Below, piece by piece: positions 18,592-27,289 of a stretch of DNA of 64,000 nt. Under the pieces are notes generated by a model. The model searched no databases. It was not told where the DNA came from and worked only from the letters and a program-made list of their open reading frames with translations. Made by a program: the position numbers and the translations under genes. Origin of the DNA: Spirosoma rhododendri (GTDB taxonomy: Bacteria; Bacteroidota; Bacteroidia; Cytophagales; Spirosomataceae); assembly GCF_012849055.1 (NCBI RefSeq), contig NZ_CP051677.1, positions 868,001 to 932,000 of the forward strand. The letters run 5' to 3'. Each line of letters begins with the position of its first letter. The first letter of the stretch is position 1.

Positions 18592-19818
18592 ATGGTTTTC
18601 AAGAGGTTTTTTGAGAACGCATTTTTGTCATCCCGAGCCTGCGAGGGATCTTCGTTAGGTGCAGAAAAACCGCCTGCTAACGAAGATCCCTCGCAGGCTC
18701 GGGATGACAAAAAAACGTTTTCGACATGGAAAATACTTCCCAGAATCACCTCTAAATCGATAGTAGCCGTGGCGATGGGATACAGTCTCGTCGCAGGCTC
18801 GGCCTTTACCCAAAATACCAGTTCGGCGAGTAAGCCTCTGCCTGTCGCCTGCCCCTGCTCTGCCGTACTCGACGAAGCCATTGACAAGGTAAGTCGTATG
18901 TACGCTGGCTTCGACGACAAAGTCACGGCGCAAACCCGTTCGCAATACAGCCAGTTGCTGCAACGGGTCAGGAGCGATGCCGGGCAGGCTCGCACAATGG
19001 ACGACTGCGGTAAGGTTCTGACAGCCTACACCTCGTTTTTCCGGGATAGCCATGTGTTTGCGATCTGGAATAGATCGGGGGACAAGCTACAAACGGCCAA
19101 GGAGGCTTATAAAAACGCAACGAATCTGGTCGAGTTCAACCAGCTGAATCCCGACTTTGTCTACGTAAAACTGGCCCATTTCAACGAACGCGACGTCAAC
19201 GAATTAGACAGTCTGCTGCGGGCCAATGCCGCGTTGATTGCCCGGACGCCCAACCTTATTCTGGACCTGCGCGGAAACGGCGGAGGCAACACCAGCACGT
19301 CGGAGGAAATGATTAAGCTCATCTACACGAACCCGATCATTTACCCGGCGCAGGACGAACGGTCGAGCAAGGAGCGGATAGAGGATGCCGAAAAGGAAGT
19401 GCGATCCTACCGGAAAGACACCGTCAGTAATGCGTTCTTTTACCAGCGGGCTAAAAAACTGGTACAGGACCTGAAAGCGAACCCGGGCGGCATGGTCCGT
19501 TATGGCGACGACCTGACGCGAACAGCCGACGTATCGCCGACGGCCAATCCGCAGCGTGTTGCTCTGTTGATCGATAAGGACTGCGGCAGTTCGACGGAAT
19601 ATTTTGTCTACGAAGGAAAACAAAGCCGCAAGGTGACAACCTTCGGCACAAACACGCACGGCGTCATGGACTACGGGGGCGATCAAAACAAAGCCCTCTG
19701 CGACGGTACATTCAACCTGGCCGTTCCCTGGTCACGAACCGGCTGGACGCGCCAGTTTCGTATCGATAACGTAGGGTTTGCGCCCGACGTCCGCATTCCC
19801 ACAACGGAGAGAGACTGA
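18592..19818 (+). CDS. S41 family peptidase (tail-specific protease type)
   Basis: A secreted or periplasmic serine protease-like protein of 348-408 residues. The S41 core shows as NLILDLRGNGGGNTSTSEEMIKLIY and VALLIDKDCGSSTEYFVYEGKQ, where the serine pair in CGSSTEYF is at the usual nucleophile position, followed by TFGTNTHGVMDYGG. No PDZ domain was recognised. The frame opens at 18592, but codons 11-41 are translated from a perfect inverted repeat (18622-18713), so the annotated N-terminus is doubtful. A signal-like segment, SKSIVAVAMGYSLVAGSAFTQ, straddles the next ATG at 18775; either a start just before it (for example GTG at 18769) or an in-frame insertion of the repeat explains this. 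It lies 17 bases after the Gfo/Idh gene and may be cotranscribed. Confidence 0.85.
   Translation: MVFKRFFENAFLSSRACEGSSLGAEKPPANEDPSQARDDKKTFSTWKILPRITSKSIVAVAMGYSLVAGSAFTQNTSSASKPLPVACPCSAVLDEAIDKVSRMYAGFDDKVTAQTRSQYSQLLQRVRSDAGQARTMDDCGKVLTAYTSFFRDSHVFAIWNRSGDKLQTAKEAYKNATNLVEFNQLNPDFVYVKLAHFNERDVNELDSLLRANAALIARTPNLILDLRGNGGGNTSTSEEMIKLIYTNPIIYPAQDERSSKERIEDAEKEVRSYRKDTVSNAFFYQRAKKLVQDLKANPGGMVRYGDDLTRTADVSPTANPQRVALLIDKDCGSSTEYFVYEGKQSRKVTTFGTNTHGVMDYGGDQNKALCDGTFNLAVPWSRTGWTRQFRIDNVGFAPDVRIPTTERD
18622..18713. repeat. Perfect 37-bp inverted repeat (palindromic intergenic-type element)
   Basis: Arms at 18622-18658 and 18677-18713 are perfectly complementary around an 18-base loop. The core words are TCATCCCGAGCCTGCGAGGG and ATCTTCGTTAG. 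It has the form of a dispersed palindromic repeat element and lies between the Gfo/Idh gene and the recognisable part of the S41 gene, yet it keeps the S41 reading frame open. Whether it is translated is unknown. Confidence 0.9.
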
Positions 19819-19899
19819 GTTGGTTTCGTGCAGCGATACTACAAAACCAGACCGGCCAAATAGTCTTTCCGAGGCTGTTTATTAGCCAGCATTTTACGC

Positions 19900-20940
19900 T
19901 CAGAAAGCGGTCGACTGCCAGCGGTGCAGCCGACCGCTCTTACGTTCCAGCAGCCGCACATTGGCATACGGAAATCGGCGTATCAGTCGGCGACTTTTGC
20001 GCAGACCGGCTACGCTGAACACTTTCGTAAGCGCGTCGGCCTGCCAGCCTTCGGGGGCAGAAACGGTTGCGCTGACAAAATGCCGCAGGCCCAGCCCGGA
20101 TCGTGGGTTCATAATGTGCGAATACCGCCGACCACGGTAGTCAAGATGCCGGTACAGGTCGCCGGAGGTCGTGATGGCCTGATTATGCAGTAGCAAGGTC
20201 GCCGTGTCGCCCGTTTCAGGGGAACCAATACCCAGGCGCCATCCCGATTGATCGGGAGGTGCATCGCCGGCCAGAATATCACCACCCAGATCGAGCAGCG
20301 CGGATCGAATACCGAGCTGATGGAGTACCTGCATGGCCTCATCGTTGGCAAACCCCTGACCAATACCACCAACGTCGAGCCGCATACCGGCCCGGCGCAA
20401 CCGTACCAAGCGGGTCACACTATCCAGCTCCAGCAAGCGATAGCCAACAACCCGATGTGCCTGTCGGCGTTGCTGCCGGGCCGGAAACTCACCCCGTCGA
20501 ACCGCCCGTCGCCAAAGCAACGACAGCGGGCCAACGGTTGGGTCAAACCGGCCACCTGACAACCGGGCAATCGTATGAGCTTTTGCCAGTACGTTGAACA
20601 AATCGCGGGACACGGGTACCCATTTTCCGCTACCCGATGTCGCCGATAGCCGGTTGATTTCTGATCCGTCGAGATAGTCGCTCATCACCTGATTCAGCGT
20701 GTCCATCCGCGCCGACACGGCGGCATTGGCCCGGCTGGCCGTCAGGCTATCGGGCGCGTACATGGTCAGCGTAAACTGCGTACCCATCAGCCCGCGCCGA
20801 AACTGATACCGGCCCATCGGTTGCGCCGACGCGGGCGAGTGCCCCGCCCAGCTCCACAGGCTTATCAGTAAAAAAAGCGTTCGTGACGACAAAATGGGGC
20901 TGATTACCGTTATTACCCTGACATTGACCCGCAATCGCAT
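19900..20940 (-). CDS. apbE: FAD:protein FMN transferase (ApbE family)
   Basis: A 346-residue ApbE homologue that covalently attaches FMN to threonine residues of target flavoproteins, acting in the periplasm. A hydrophobic export segment (LFLLISLWSWAGHSPASAQ) precedes the catalytic domain. Family landmarks are RGLMGTQFTLTMYAP, SDYLDGSEINRLSATSGSGKWVPVS, GGRFDPTVGPL, the binding motif LDVGGIGQGFANDEAMQVL, ALLDLGGDILAG, and the Mg/FAD end region ADALTKVFSVAG. Bacteroidota members flavinylate respiratory complexes such as Rnf or Nqr; no such target lies nearby. The start codon shares two bases with the divergent start of the neighbouring small membrane protein. Confidence 0.93.
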   Translation of the reverse strand: MRLRVNVRVITVISPILSSRTLFLLISLWSWAGHSPASAQPMGRYQFRRGLMGTQFTLTMYAPDSLTASRANAAVSARMDTLNQVMSDYLDGSEINRLSATSGSGKWVPVSRDLFNVLAKAHTIARLSGGRFDPTVGPLSLLWRRAVRRGEFPARQQRRQAHRVVGYRLLELDSVTRLVRLRRAGMRLDVGGIGQGFANDEAMQVLHQLGIRSALLDLGGDILAGDAPPDQSGWRLGIGSPETGDTATLLLHNQAITTSGDLYRHLDYRGRRYSHIMNPRSGLGLRHFVSATVSAPEGWQADALTKVFSVAGLRKSRRLIRRFPYANVRLLERKSGRLHRWQSTAF

Positions 20941-21145
20941 GGTTACAATTAAGAATAAATTCCTACTGCTGGCCGGTGGTTTCTGGCTCTCCGGGCTGGT
21001 GTTGGTGTTGCTGGGGGCCGCTGGAAAATCGCAGCAGTGGTCGTTTACCGATCTGTTGTTTACGATTGGTATTACGGCCCAGGCTATCGGCTTTGGCTTT
21101 TTCGGCTATGTGCTGATGCAGGCCGTTTTCTCGAAGAAAAAATGA
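20939..21145 (+). CDS. Small two-helix membrane protein
   Basis: A 68-residue protein starting at MVTIKNKFLLLAGGFWL, with two hydrophobic helices (LLLAGGFWLSGLVLVLLGAAG and FTIGITAQAIGFGFFGYVLMQAVF) and a lysine-rich end. No family was recognised. The ATG at 20939 is preferred over an upstream in-frame ATG at 20894, because the latter would lie inside apbE and adds a non-hydrophobic tail. It is divergent from apbE, sharing the CATG overlap, and is followed by a strong terminator. Confidence 0.65.
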   Translation: MVTIKNKFLLLAGGFWLSGLVLVLLGAAGKSQQWSFTDLLFTIGITAQAIGFGFFGYVLMQAVFSKKK

Positions 21146-21146
21146 A

Positions 21147-21172
21147 CCCCGCTCCTTTCTGCTGGAGCGGGG
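21147..21172. terminator. Bidirectional terminator hairpin
   Basis: CCCCGCTCC (21147-21155) pairs with GGAGCGGGG (21164-21172) around an 8-base loop in the short gap between the convergent small membrane protein and aroC. An A-run upstream gives a T-run on the minus strand, so it suits aroC termination well. Confidence 0.8.
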
Positions 21173-21181
21173 CGAAACGTA

Positions 21182-22293
21182 TCAGTGACTTTTCTCACCG
21201 ACGGGTTGAAGCGTTTCAACCCGCGCGGCTTTGTTGCGAAGCATCATGTCGGCCAGTACCAGTGCCGCCATTGCTTCAACAATCGGGACGGCGCGTGGCA
21301 CAACGCAGGGATCGTGCCGCCCCTTGCCTGATACCGTGACAGGTTGCCCATCAACATCGACGCTGTCCTGATCCTGCATGATTGTGGCAACGGGTTTGAA
21401 CGCCGTTCGGAAGTAGATCGGTTCGCCGTTACTGATTCCGCCCTGTATCCCGCCCGACTGATTCGTCTTTGTCCGCACGGCACCGGTTTCATCGGTGTAA
21501 AACTCGTCGTTGTGTTGCGAACCGAACAGTTCGGCACCGGCAAAACCACTACCGTATTCAAAGCCTTTTACCGCGTTGATGCTGAGCATGGCTTTGCCCA
21601 GTTCGGCGTGTAGCTTATCGAAAACCGGTTCGCCCCAGCCTGCCGGAGCCCCGGTAATTACGCAGTCGACCACGCCCCCGACGGAATCGCCTTTCTTGCG
21701 TACGTCATCGATGTAGGCAAACATTTCCTCCGCCATCTCGGGGTCGGGGCAACGAACGGCGTTATCCTCGGCCTTTGCCAGATCGAGCTCAGTGTAAGAT
21801 TTTGCCAGTCGGAGCGTACCAACCTGCGACACATACGCCTGAATCTGCACGCCCAGTTGAGTCAGCAGCAGCTTGGCCACCGCCCCGGCCGCAACGCGGG
21901 CCGCTGTTTCCCGCGCCGACGAACGTCCGCCCCCCGATAATCGCGGGAGCCGTACTTGGTCTGGTAAGTGTAGTCGGCATGCGACGGGCGAAACTGCCGG
22001 GCGATGTGGCCGTAATCTTTACTCCGCTGATCGGTATTGCGAATCACCAGCGCAATGGGTGTACCCTGCGTCTGACCGTCGAATACGCCCGAAAGCACCT
22101 CAAACTCATCGGCTTCGCGCCGTTGCGTCGTAATGCGCGACTGACCGGGTTTGCGCCGGTCGAGTTCCTGCTGGATAAAGTCGGTATCGAAGGGCAAACC
22201 CGCCGGGCAACCGTCGATCACGACGCCGATGGCGGGGCCGTGCGACTCGCCGAAGGTGGAAATTTTGAAAAGTGTACCGTATGTACTGCTCAT
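21182..22293 (-). CDS. aroC: Chorismate synthase, broken by a 1-base frameshift
   Basis: AroC converts 5-enolpyruvylshikimate 3-phosphate to chorismate, the last step of the shikimate pathway, using reduced FMN. Start at 22293 gives [23 protein letters not shown], the family N-terminus; [24 protein letters not shown] and later RGRHDPC-type residues ([21 protein letters not shown]) are also signature regions. The frame breaks at a C-run (21930-21935, G on the coding strand). Adding one G restores [23 protein letters not shown] and joins the two halves into about 370 residues, a normal length. Because the gene is normally essential for aromatic amino acids, a sequencing error is the simplest explanation. 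The start overlaps the batD stop as ATGA, so the two genes are probably translationally coupled. Confidence 0.93.
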
Positions 22294-23723
22294 TTTTTTA
22301 CGATTATAAAAATCACCCCAACCAGCATTACCGCAATCAGACTGCTCGCCAGCAATCGAATCAACCCCGCCCAGTCGATAGGCTGCTGTTGGCTGTCCTG
22401 TGTTTTCAACCCGGCATAAATCGACTTGGCTGCGAGATTCGTTCCTTTGCCACTGCCCGTCAGTAGCTCGTCTGACTCCACCGCAGCCGCAACATCCGTA
22501 GAATCGGGTGTTCCGCCTACGCGCAGGCTGAGCCCGGGGCGCAACGTATCGTACCGGGCCAATTGGGGGTCGAAGTAAACCCATTGAAACCGATTCGCCA
22601 ACGAAACGACGCCATTTCGGTGTGGCACAATGAAATAAGAAAAGCTCTTTCGACCCGTAATCCGGTTGCCATCCCGATTGATAAGCTGCTGCTCTTCCGG
22701 CGGAAAGATGTCGGTGCCGCTCGAATCAGGCAGGGTAACGGGGGCGGGCAGGGTAGCAATATTACCCTCACCGACGATCTGAAAGACGAAGCGCGCACTT
22801 TGCCCCGCCGGTACCCGTCGCCGGTCCAGCCGCTCTTCCAGCTGAAACCGCCCAACCGGCACCTGCCCCCCCGACCGTGGTAATGCCCGTACGTCGATCG
22901 TCAGTGGTTTGCTGGTAAAGGCAACGTAGGCAGGTGCACCGGCTACGTTGCCGGGCCGGGCAAGTTGCAGCGTTACGGCCGGAATAGCCAGCGGGCGGGC
23001 AGCCACCGGAAAAAAGACGGCTTGGTACAGCCGATATTGCCGGAATTTCCGATTCCCAATACTGACCGCGACAGGCTTCAGCTCCGTAATATTCTGGTTT
23101 TCTTCCCACACGTTGACCGGCCGGATACGGTTGGCAATTTGCTGAATCTGACGATCAAGCGCCGTAAAGTTCAGGGCGTACGGATAGTTGTCGGCAATAA
23201 AAAAAGACAGGCTTAGCGCCACCCCTTCCCCGGCATAAATCTGCGATTTTGAACTTGTCAGTTGTAAAAACGCTGAGCCAGCCGGTGGCGGACCGGCGGC
23301 TGTCACTGACAGACTACCCGGCGCTGAAGCCCCCGCGGTGGGCCTCACAATGAGCACGGCCCCTTCCGAACGGGCTACGTTATCGCCTACGCTGACAGTA
23401 AACGGGGCCACCACGTATCGACCAGGAGCCTTTGCCTGATAAATCTGCGTGATTACCTGACTGACCGTGACTTTTCCATCGGCTTCGGGACTCGTTACGC
23501 TGGTCGAAATTCCTTTCTTCAACAGTCCCGGAATATCAGGAAATCGAATGTCGGGGCGGTCTTCGCTGTTACGAACAGTTACCGAAATCGTGTAAGGCCG
23601 TTCAATCGAAAAATTAGTCGGACCCAGTTCAATGGCGATCAGATTATCAGACTGTTGCGCGAAAACCTCTGTAAAACATAGAAAAAATAATACAAACAAT
23701 TTTCGGAATATTACTATTATCAT
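22290..23723 (-). CDS. batD: BatD family protein
   Basis: A 477-residue protein with an N-terminal signal ([22 protein letters not shown]), a long periplasmic region of immunoglobulin-like beta domains, and a C-terminal membrane helix ([21 protein letters not shown]). The motif [35 protein letters not shown], the repeat of [15 protein letters not shown], and [15 protein letters not shown] are typical of BatD, a partner of the BatA/BatB von Willebrand-domain proteins named for aerotolerance in Bacteroides. No other bat genes are present in the window. The ATG at 23723 is chosen because it begins the signal peptide; the open frame reaches 23813. It precedes aroC with a 4-base overlap. Confidence 0.85.
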   Translation of the reverse strand: MIIVIFRKLFVLFFLCFTEVFAQQSDNLIAIELGPTNFSIERPYTISVTVRNSEDRPDIRFPDIPGLLKKGISTSVTSPEADGKVTVSQVITQIYQAKAPGRYVVAPFTVSVGDNVARSEGAVLIVRPTAGASAPGSLSVTAAGPPPAGSAFLQLTSSKSQIYAGEGVALSLSFFIADNYPYALNFTALDRQIQQIANRIRPVNVWEENQNITELKPVAVSIGNRKFRQYRLYQAVFFPVAARPLAIPAVTLQLARPGNVAGAPAYVAFTSKPLTIDVRALPRSGGQVPVGRFQLEERLDRRRVPAGQSARFVFQIVGEGNIATLPAPVTLPDSSGTDIFPPEEQQLINRDGNRITGRKSFSYFIVPHRNGVVSLANRFQWVYFDPQLARYDTLRPGLSLRVGGTPDSTDVAAAVESDELLTGSGKGTNLAAKSIYAGLKTQDSQQQPIDWAGLIRLLASSLIAVMLVGVIFIIVKK

Positions 23724-23861
23724 CCGTACTTTTGGGCAACAATAAAGTAAACAGGCCGTTCTCGCTATATACGGCTCAGTGGTATTAGTACGAATGTAAA
23801 TCTTCTTTTCCACTTACGTCACAGCTAATAAATCCCTATAACTCCAAACGCAACGTGTGGT

Positions 23862-24065
23862 ATGCTTTCGATGCTTGAATACATCAAAACGATCCTTCAG
23901 AAGGTAAGTTTTGATAAAGGTCTGTTCGAGAAAGAACTGGCCAAAGCCATTAAGCTGCTGATTCCTGACGAAGTTAAACAACTCAGACGCTGGTGCTATG
24001 CGCAGTTCGGTAAGATATACCGGGTTGTGCTGAACCGCTGCTTTTCGCGGGCGAGTTTTACGTAG
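23862..24065 (+). CDS. Small conserved-looking hypothetical protein
   Basis: A 67-residue basic protein (MLSMLEYIKTILQKVSFDKG then KELAKAIKLLIPDEVKQLRRW). It has amphipathic, helix-forming character and no signal or membrane segment. The family was not recognised. Codon use looks like its neighbours, it is followed by a good terminator, and it fills a gap between minus-strand genes, which together support a real gene. An alternative start is the ATG at 23871. Confidence 0.6.
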   Translation: MLSMLEYIKTILQKVSFDKGLFEKELAKAIKLLIPDEVKQLRRWCYAQFGKIYRVVLNRCFSRASFT

Positions 24066-24095
24066 ACTTTTTCCTTTTTTGGCTTATCGATATGT

Positions 24096-24126
24096 ACCCC
24101 GGCCCACCCGCCGGGGTTCTGTTTTT
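24096..24126 (+). terminator. Rho-independent terminator
   Basis: ACCCCGGC (24096-24103) pairs with GCCGGGGT (24110-24117) and is followed by TCTGTTTTTC. It ends the small plus-strand gene. Confidence 0.8.
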
Positions 24127-24148
24127 CTACCGATTACCCCAGCAGCAC

Positions 24149-25546
24149 TCAGGCCAGCGTAACCACATCGCCCATGCTGGGAATCTGCACAGCCGGAAAA
24201 CCAGCCGCCAGCAGTTTATCGCGCCAGACTACCTGCGTATCGTAGTCGCCGTGCACCAGAAAAATCGTTTTTACGCGGGCGGGGTCCTGACAGCTCAGGA
24301 AACCCAGCATCTCGCTGTAGTCGCCGTGGGCCGAGAACGAGTCCATAATTTCGATATTGGCGTTTACCGTGTAGCGCTCGCCAAAAATCGTTACCTGCTT
24401 ATCGCCCCGCTTCAAGGCTCCCCCCAAACTGTTTGGCGACGCGTACCCGACCATCAAAATCGTTGTACTTGCCTTTTCGATGTTGTTTTTGATGTGGTGC
24501 TTCACCCGCCCGGCCTCCGCCATACCCGATGGCGCAATGATGATGCAGGGCTCGTCGCTATCGTTCAGCGACTTCGAATCTTCCACATCAGCGATGTAGT
24601 ACAGATTGGGGAAATCAAAGGCGTCGCCGTCTTTTTTGATGTACGCCAGAATAGCCGGGTTGAAGTCTTCTTCGTGCCGACGCATCACCCGCGTTGCCAG
24701 CACCGACATCGGGCTATCGATATAAACGGGGATGCGGGGCAGTTTACCTTCGCTCGCCAGCTGATCGAGCGCGTAAATCAGTTCCTGCGTACGGTCGACG
24801 GCGAAGGCGGGAATGATGAGCTTACCCCGCTGCTCAACGCAGGTTTGCTGCACGATTCGCAGCAGGTGCGCTTTCACGTCGGGTTCGGGTTCGTGCAGCC
24901 GGTCGCCGTAGGTCGATTCGCAGATGATGTAGTCGGCCTGCGGAAACTGGTCGAATATGCGCAGAATTTTGTCGTCGGGTCGGCCAATATCACCGCTGAA
25001 CGTCAGATTGGTTGTTTTGTCGTTCTCGCGGATGGTCAGGTTCACGGCGGCACTACCGAGCAGGTGGGCGGCATCAGTCAGCAGGCCGGTCACTTCGTCG
25101 CAGATAACAAACGACTCGCGGTATGCCACCGGCTTCATCTGCGATAGCGCCTGTTTCACGTCGTCCTCGTCGTAGAGTGCTTCGAGTTCAGCTTCTCCCC
25201 GCTTGCTGCGCCGGGCGTTGACCCGCTCCAGATCCCGCACCTGAATACGAGCGCTATCCATGAGCATAATCTCGCACAGGTCGATCGTTGCCGATGTGGT
25301 GTAGATGGGCCCGGTAAACCCTTGCCTGACCAGGCGGGGAATCAGCCCCGTATGGTCGATATGAGCGTGCGACAGCACCATGTAATCGATGTCGGCCGGG
25401 TTGAAACCAAACTGCTGGTTCAACTCGTCGGTGTTGATACCCTGAAACAAGCCACAGTCGAGCAGGATTCGTTTGCCGGAGGCCGTGGTCAGCAGGTGCT
25501 TACTACCCGTTACGGTGCGGGCGGCACCCCAAAATTGAATAGTCAT
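24149..25546 (-). CDS. MBL-fold, beta-CASP RNA-specificity metallo-hydrolase
   Basis: A 465-residue cytoplasmic metallo-beta-lactamase/beta-CASP protein of the YSH1-like exonuclease type. The zinc motif HAHIDH lies at residues 60-65 (SHAHIDHTGLIPRL), AHLLGSAAVNL and FSGDIGRPDDKIL supply further ligands, and the beta-CASP part shows CESTYGDRLHEPE, IIPAFAVDRTQELIYAL, SGMAEAGRVKHHIKNN, and the C-terminal DSFSAHGDYSEML and FLVHGDYDTQ. Enzymes of this family are RNA nucleases in archaea and bacteria; the cellular RNA target of the Bacteroidota members is not established. The start codon lies within a perfect 14-base palindrome. It stands alone between plus-strand genes. Confidence 0.92.
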   Translation of the reverse strand: MTIQFWGAARTVTGSKHLLTTASGKRILLDCGLFQGINTDELNQQFGFNPADIDYMVLSHAHIDHTGLIPRLVRQGFTGPIYTTSATIDLCEIMLMDSARIQVRDLERVNARRSKRGEAELEALYDEDDVKQALSQMKPVAYRESFVICDEVTGLLTDAAHLLGSAAVNLTIRENDKTTNLTFSGDIGRPDDKILRIFDQFPQADYIICESTYGDRLHEPEPDVKAHLLRIVQQTCVEQRGKLIIPAFAVDRTQELIYALDQLASEGKLPRIPVYIDSPMSVLATRVMRRHEEDFNPAILAYIKKDGDAFDFPNLYYIADVEDSKSLNDSDEPCIIIAPSGMAEAGRVKHHIKNNIEKASTTILMVGYASPNSLGGALKRGDKQVTIFGERYTVNANIEIMDSFSAHGDYSEMLGFLSCQDPARVKTIFLVHGDYDTQVVWRDKLLAAGFPAVQIPSMGDVVTLA

Positions 25547-25960
25547 AGTATACTATGTGAAATGGTGGATTTAGGAATGTGTAAAGATGGAACGACCAAC
25601 GCAACTATGCGTCCTGACGGTCTCTTTTTTACCAAACGAGCGACCCCGCCAGTCTGTGCGGGTTACGCCGATCGATACAACAGTCGGCTATTTACCCATA
25701 CGACCGGAGGGCGCACCAACCCCGAACATAGCCGGTTTGTGTCGACAGGCGGTTTACAGGCTACGCTGGTAATCGATTAGTCGTCGACCAGCACATATCT
25801 GGCAGAAAGGCTACAGCCAATAGGGAATTTACTCCACAGTTTTCAGGGAAAGGAATACCCATCGGGCAGCTACAATCCGTACTGAATGGCTTAAAAGGGC
25901 ACTGGTACGCTTTTTGGGCCTTCTTTGGTAATCACTACAACGACCTAACGATACAACGTT
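25547..25960. other. Intergenic region with palindrome at the MBL start
   Basis: This gap of 414 bases separates the divergent MBL gene and the Asp/Arg/Asn-rich lipoprotein. CATAGTATACTATG at 25544-25557 is a perfect palindrome whose first three bases are the MBL start codon, which suits an operator or a small RNA hairpin. No TAnnTTTG element was found at a convincing position. Short open frames here (25322-25780 and 25587-25772) lack protein-like features. Confidence 0.45.
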
Positions 25961-27289
25961 ATGAAACGCAGAACATGGGTAGTCGGAGCAATGCTGGCGG
26001 CTACAATCGGGCTCTCTTCCTGTGCAACAACAGAACGTTGGCTATATGGCGACTCGCAGGCGAGCCGCAAGGAGATGGTACAGAACGATCGTACGACTGA
26101 CCGGGACCGGTCGGACGACGATCAGCGATATAGCCGGAACGATCGCAACCGGGACGACCGCAACAGCCGGGACGATCGGGAGGGTGGCCTGTTCAGCGGC
26201 CGGAACCGGAACAACGACCGGAACTCAACTCGTGATGATCGCGAAGGGGGTCTGTTCGGCAATCGCCGGGACAACAACAATGATCGTGACAGCGACCGTG
26301 AACCGGGCCTGTTTAGCGGTCGTCGAAACCGGAATAACGATTCATACGACTCAAACCAGGACGCATACTCCTACCGGAGCCGCAACGACGATTATAGCCG
26401 GTCGGGCCGGATGGGCAGCGGGTCGTATAGCAACCGCAACAACGACAACGATTCGTACGGGGACCGGAACGATCGCTCTGACTACAACTACCGGGATAAC
26501 CGCGGTTCGTACAATGATCGGAACATGAATAGTCGGTATGATGATCGGGACAACCGGGATTCGTACAATGATCGTAATGACGACCGCCGGAATGACGATC
26601 GGATGCGCGACCGGAACGACGATCGGAATTCAAACAGCCGGTACGACGACCGTGATAACCGGAACGACCGGGATCGCGACCGCAATGACCGGATGGACGA
26701 CCGCGACAACGACCGGAATAACCGCGTGAACGACCGGGACCGGAACGATGATCGCATGCGTGATCGGGACAACGACCGTGACCGAAACGATGATCGTATG
26801 CGTGATCGTGATAACGATCGTGACCGCAACGACGACCGCCGGATGAATGACCGCGATAATGACCGGAACCGTAACGATGACCGCCGGATGAACGACCGGG
26901 ACCGGAACGACGACCGTCGGATGGATGATCGGGACCGGAACGACGATCGCCGAATGAGCGACCGTGATAACGATCGGGACAACCGCAACAACGACCGTGA
27001 AAAACGTGATCTGAGCAACCGTATTTCTGACCAGCTCGACAAAATCGACAAGCAGTTGGATGACGCGAAGCAGGACGTGAAAAACGAAAGTCGCAAAGAC
27101 AAACGTAATCGCGAAAAACAGGTCAACGAACTGAAAGACAAGCGTAGCGACCTGATGGATTCGTACTACAAAGTGCAACGGTCTACCGGCGACGATTTTG
27201 ATAAAGTCAAGAAGGACGCTGACAAGTCGCTCGATGATGTCAAAGACTGGATGGACAAAATGGGCGACAAGATCGACAAGAAAATGTAA
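25961..27289 (+). CDS. Asp/Arg/Asn-rich low-complexity lipoprotein with C-terminal coiled coil
   Basis: A 442-residue protein of unknown function. It begins with a clean lipoprotein signal ending LSSC (Cys21 as anchor), then CATTERWLYGD. Residues about 55-125 hold three repeats of the pattern GGLFSGR or EPGLFSGR within NRNNDR-rich sequence. Residues about 125-345 are almost wholly D, R, N with some M, S, Y (words like DRNDDRRMNDRD), a disordered polyampholyte. Residues about 350-442 are a different, lysine/aspartate-rich heptad region (SDQLDKIDKQLDDAKQDVKN, KQVNELKDKRSDLMDSYYKV) expected to form a coiled coil. Upstream promoter not clear; a terminator follows. The DNA is a degenerate short-period repeat, so length may vary between strains. 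Lipidation is inferred from the lipobox; role unknown. Confidence 0.85.
   Translation: MKRRTWVVGAMLAATIGLSSCATTERWLYGDSQASRKEMVQNDRTTDRDRSDDDQRYSRNDRNRDDRNSRDDREGGLFSGRNRNNDRNSTRDDREGGLFGNRRDNNNDRDSDREPGLFSGRRNRNNDSYDSNQDAYSYRSRNDDYSRSGRMGSGSYSNRNNDNDSYGDRNDRSDYNYRDNRGSYNDRNMNSRYDDRDNRDSYNDRNDDRRNDDRMRDRNDDRNSNSRYDDRDNRNDRDRDRNDRMDDRDNDRNNRVNDRDRNDDRMRDRDNDRDRNDDRMRDRDNDRDRNDDRRMNDRDNDRNRNDDRRMNDRDRNDDRRMDDRDRNDDRRMSDRDNDRDNRNNDREKRDLSNRISDQLDKIDKQLDDAKQDVKNESRKDKRNREKQVNELKDKRSDLMDSYYKVQRSTGDDFDKVKKDADKSLDDVKDWMDKMGDKIDKKM

Noticed and set aside
24092..25147. Plus-strand frame of 351 codons
   Set aside because: It is antisense to the MBL/beta-CASP gene, which has complete motifs.
25587..25772. 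Small plus-strand frame before the lipoprotein gene
   Set aside because: There is no ribosome site, signal or recognisable composition. Two frames overlap in the same place.
26100..27000. Possible CRISPR-like or satellite array
   Set aside because: The repeats are short, degenerate and keep a single open frame, without regular spacers. This is a coding low-complexity region.
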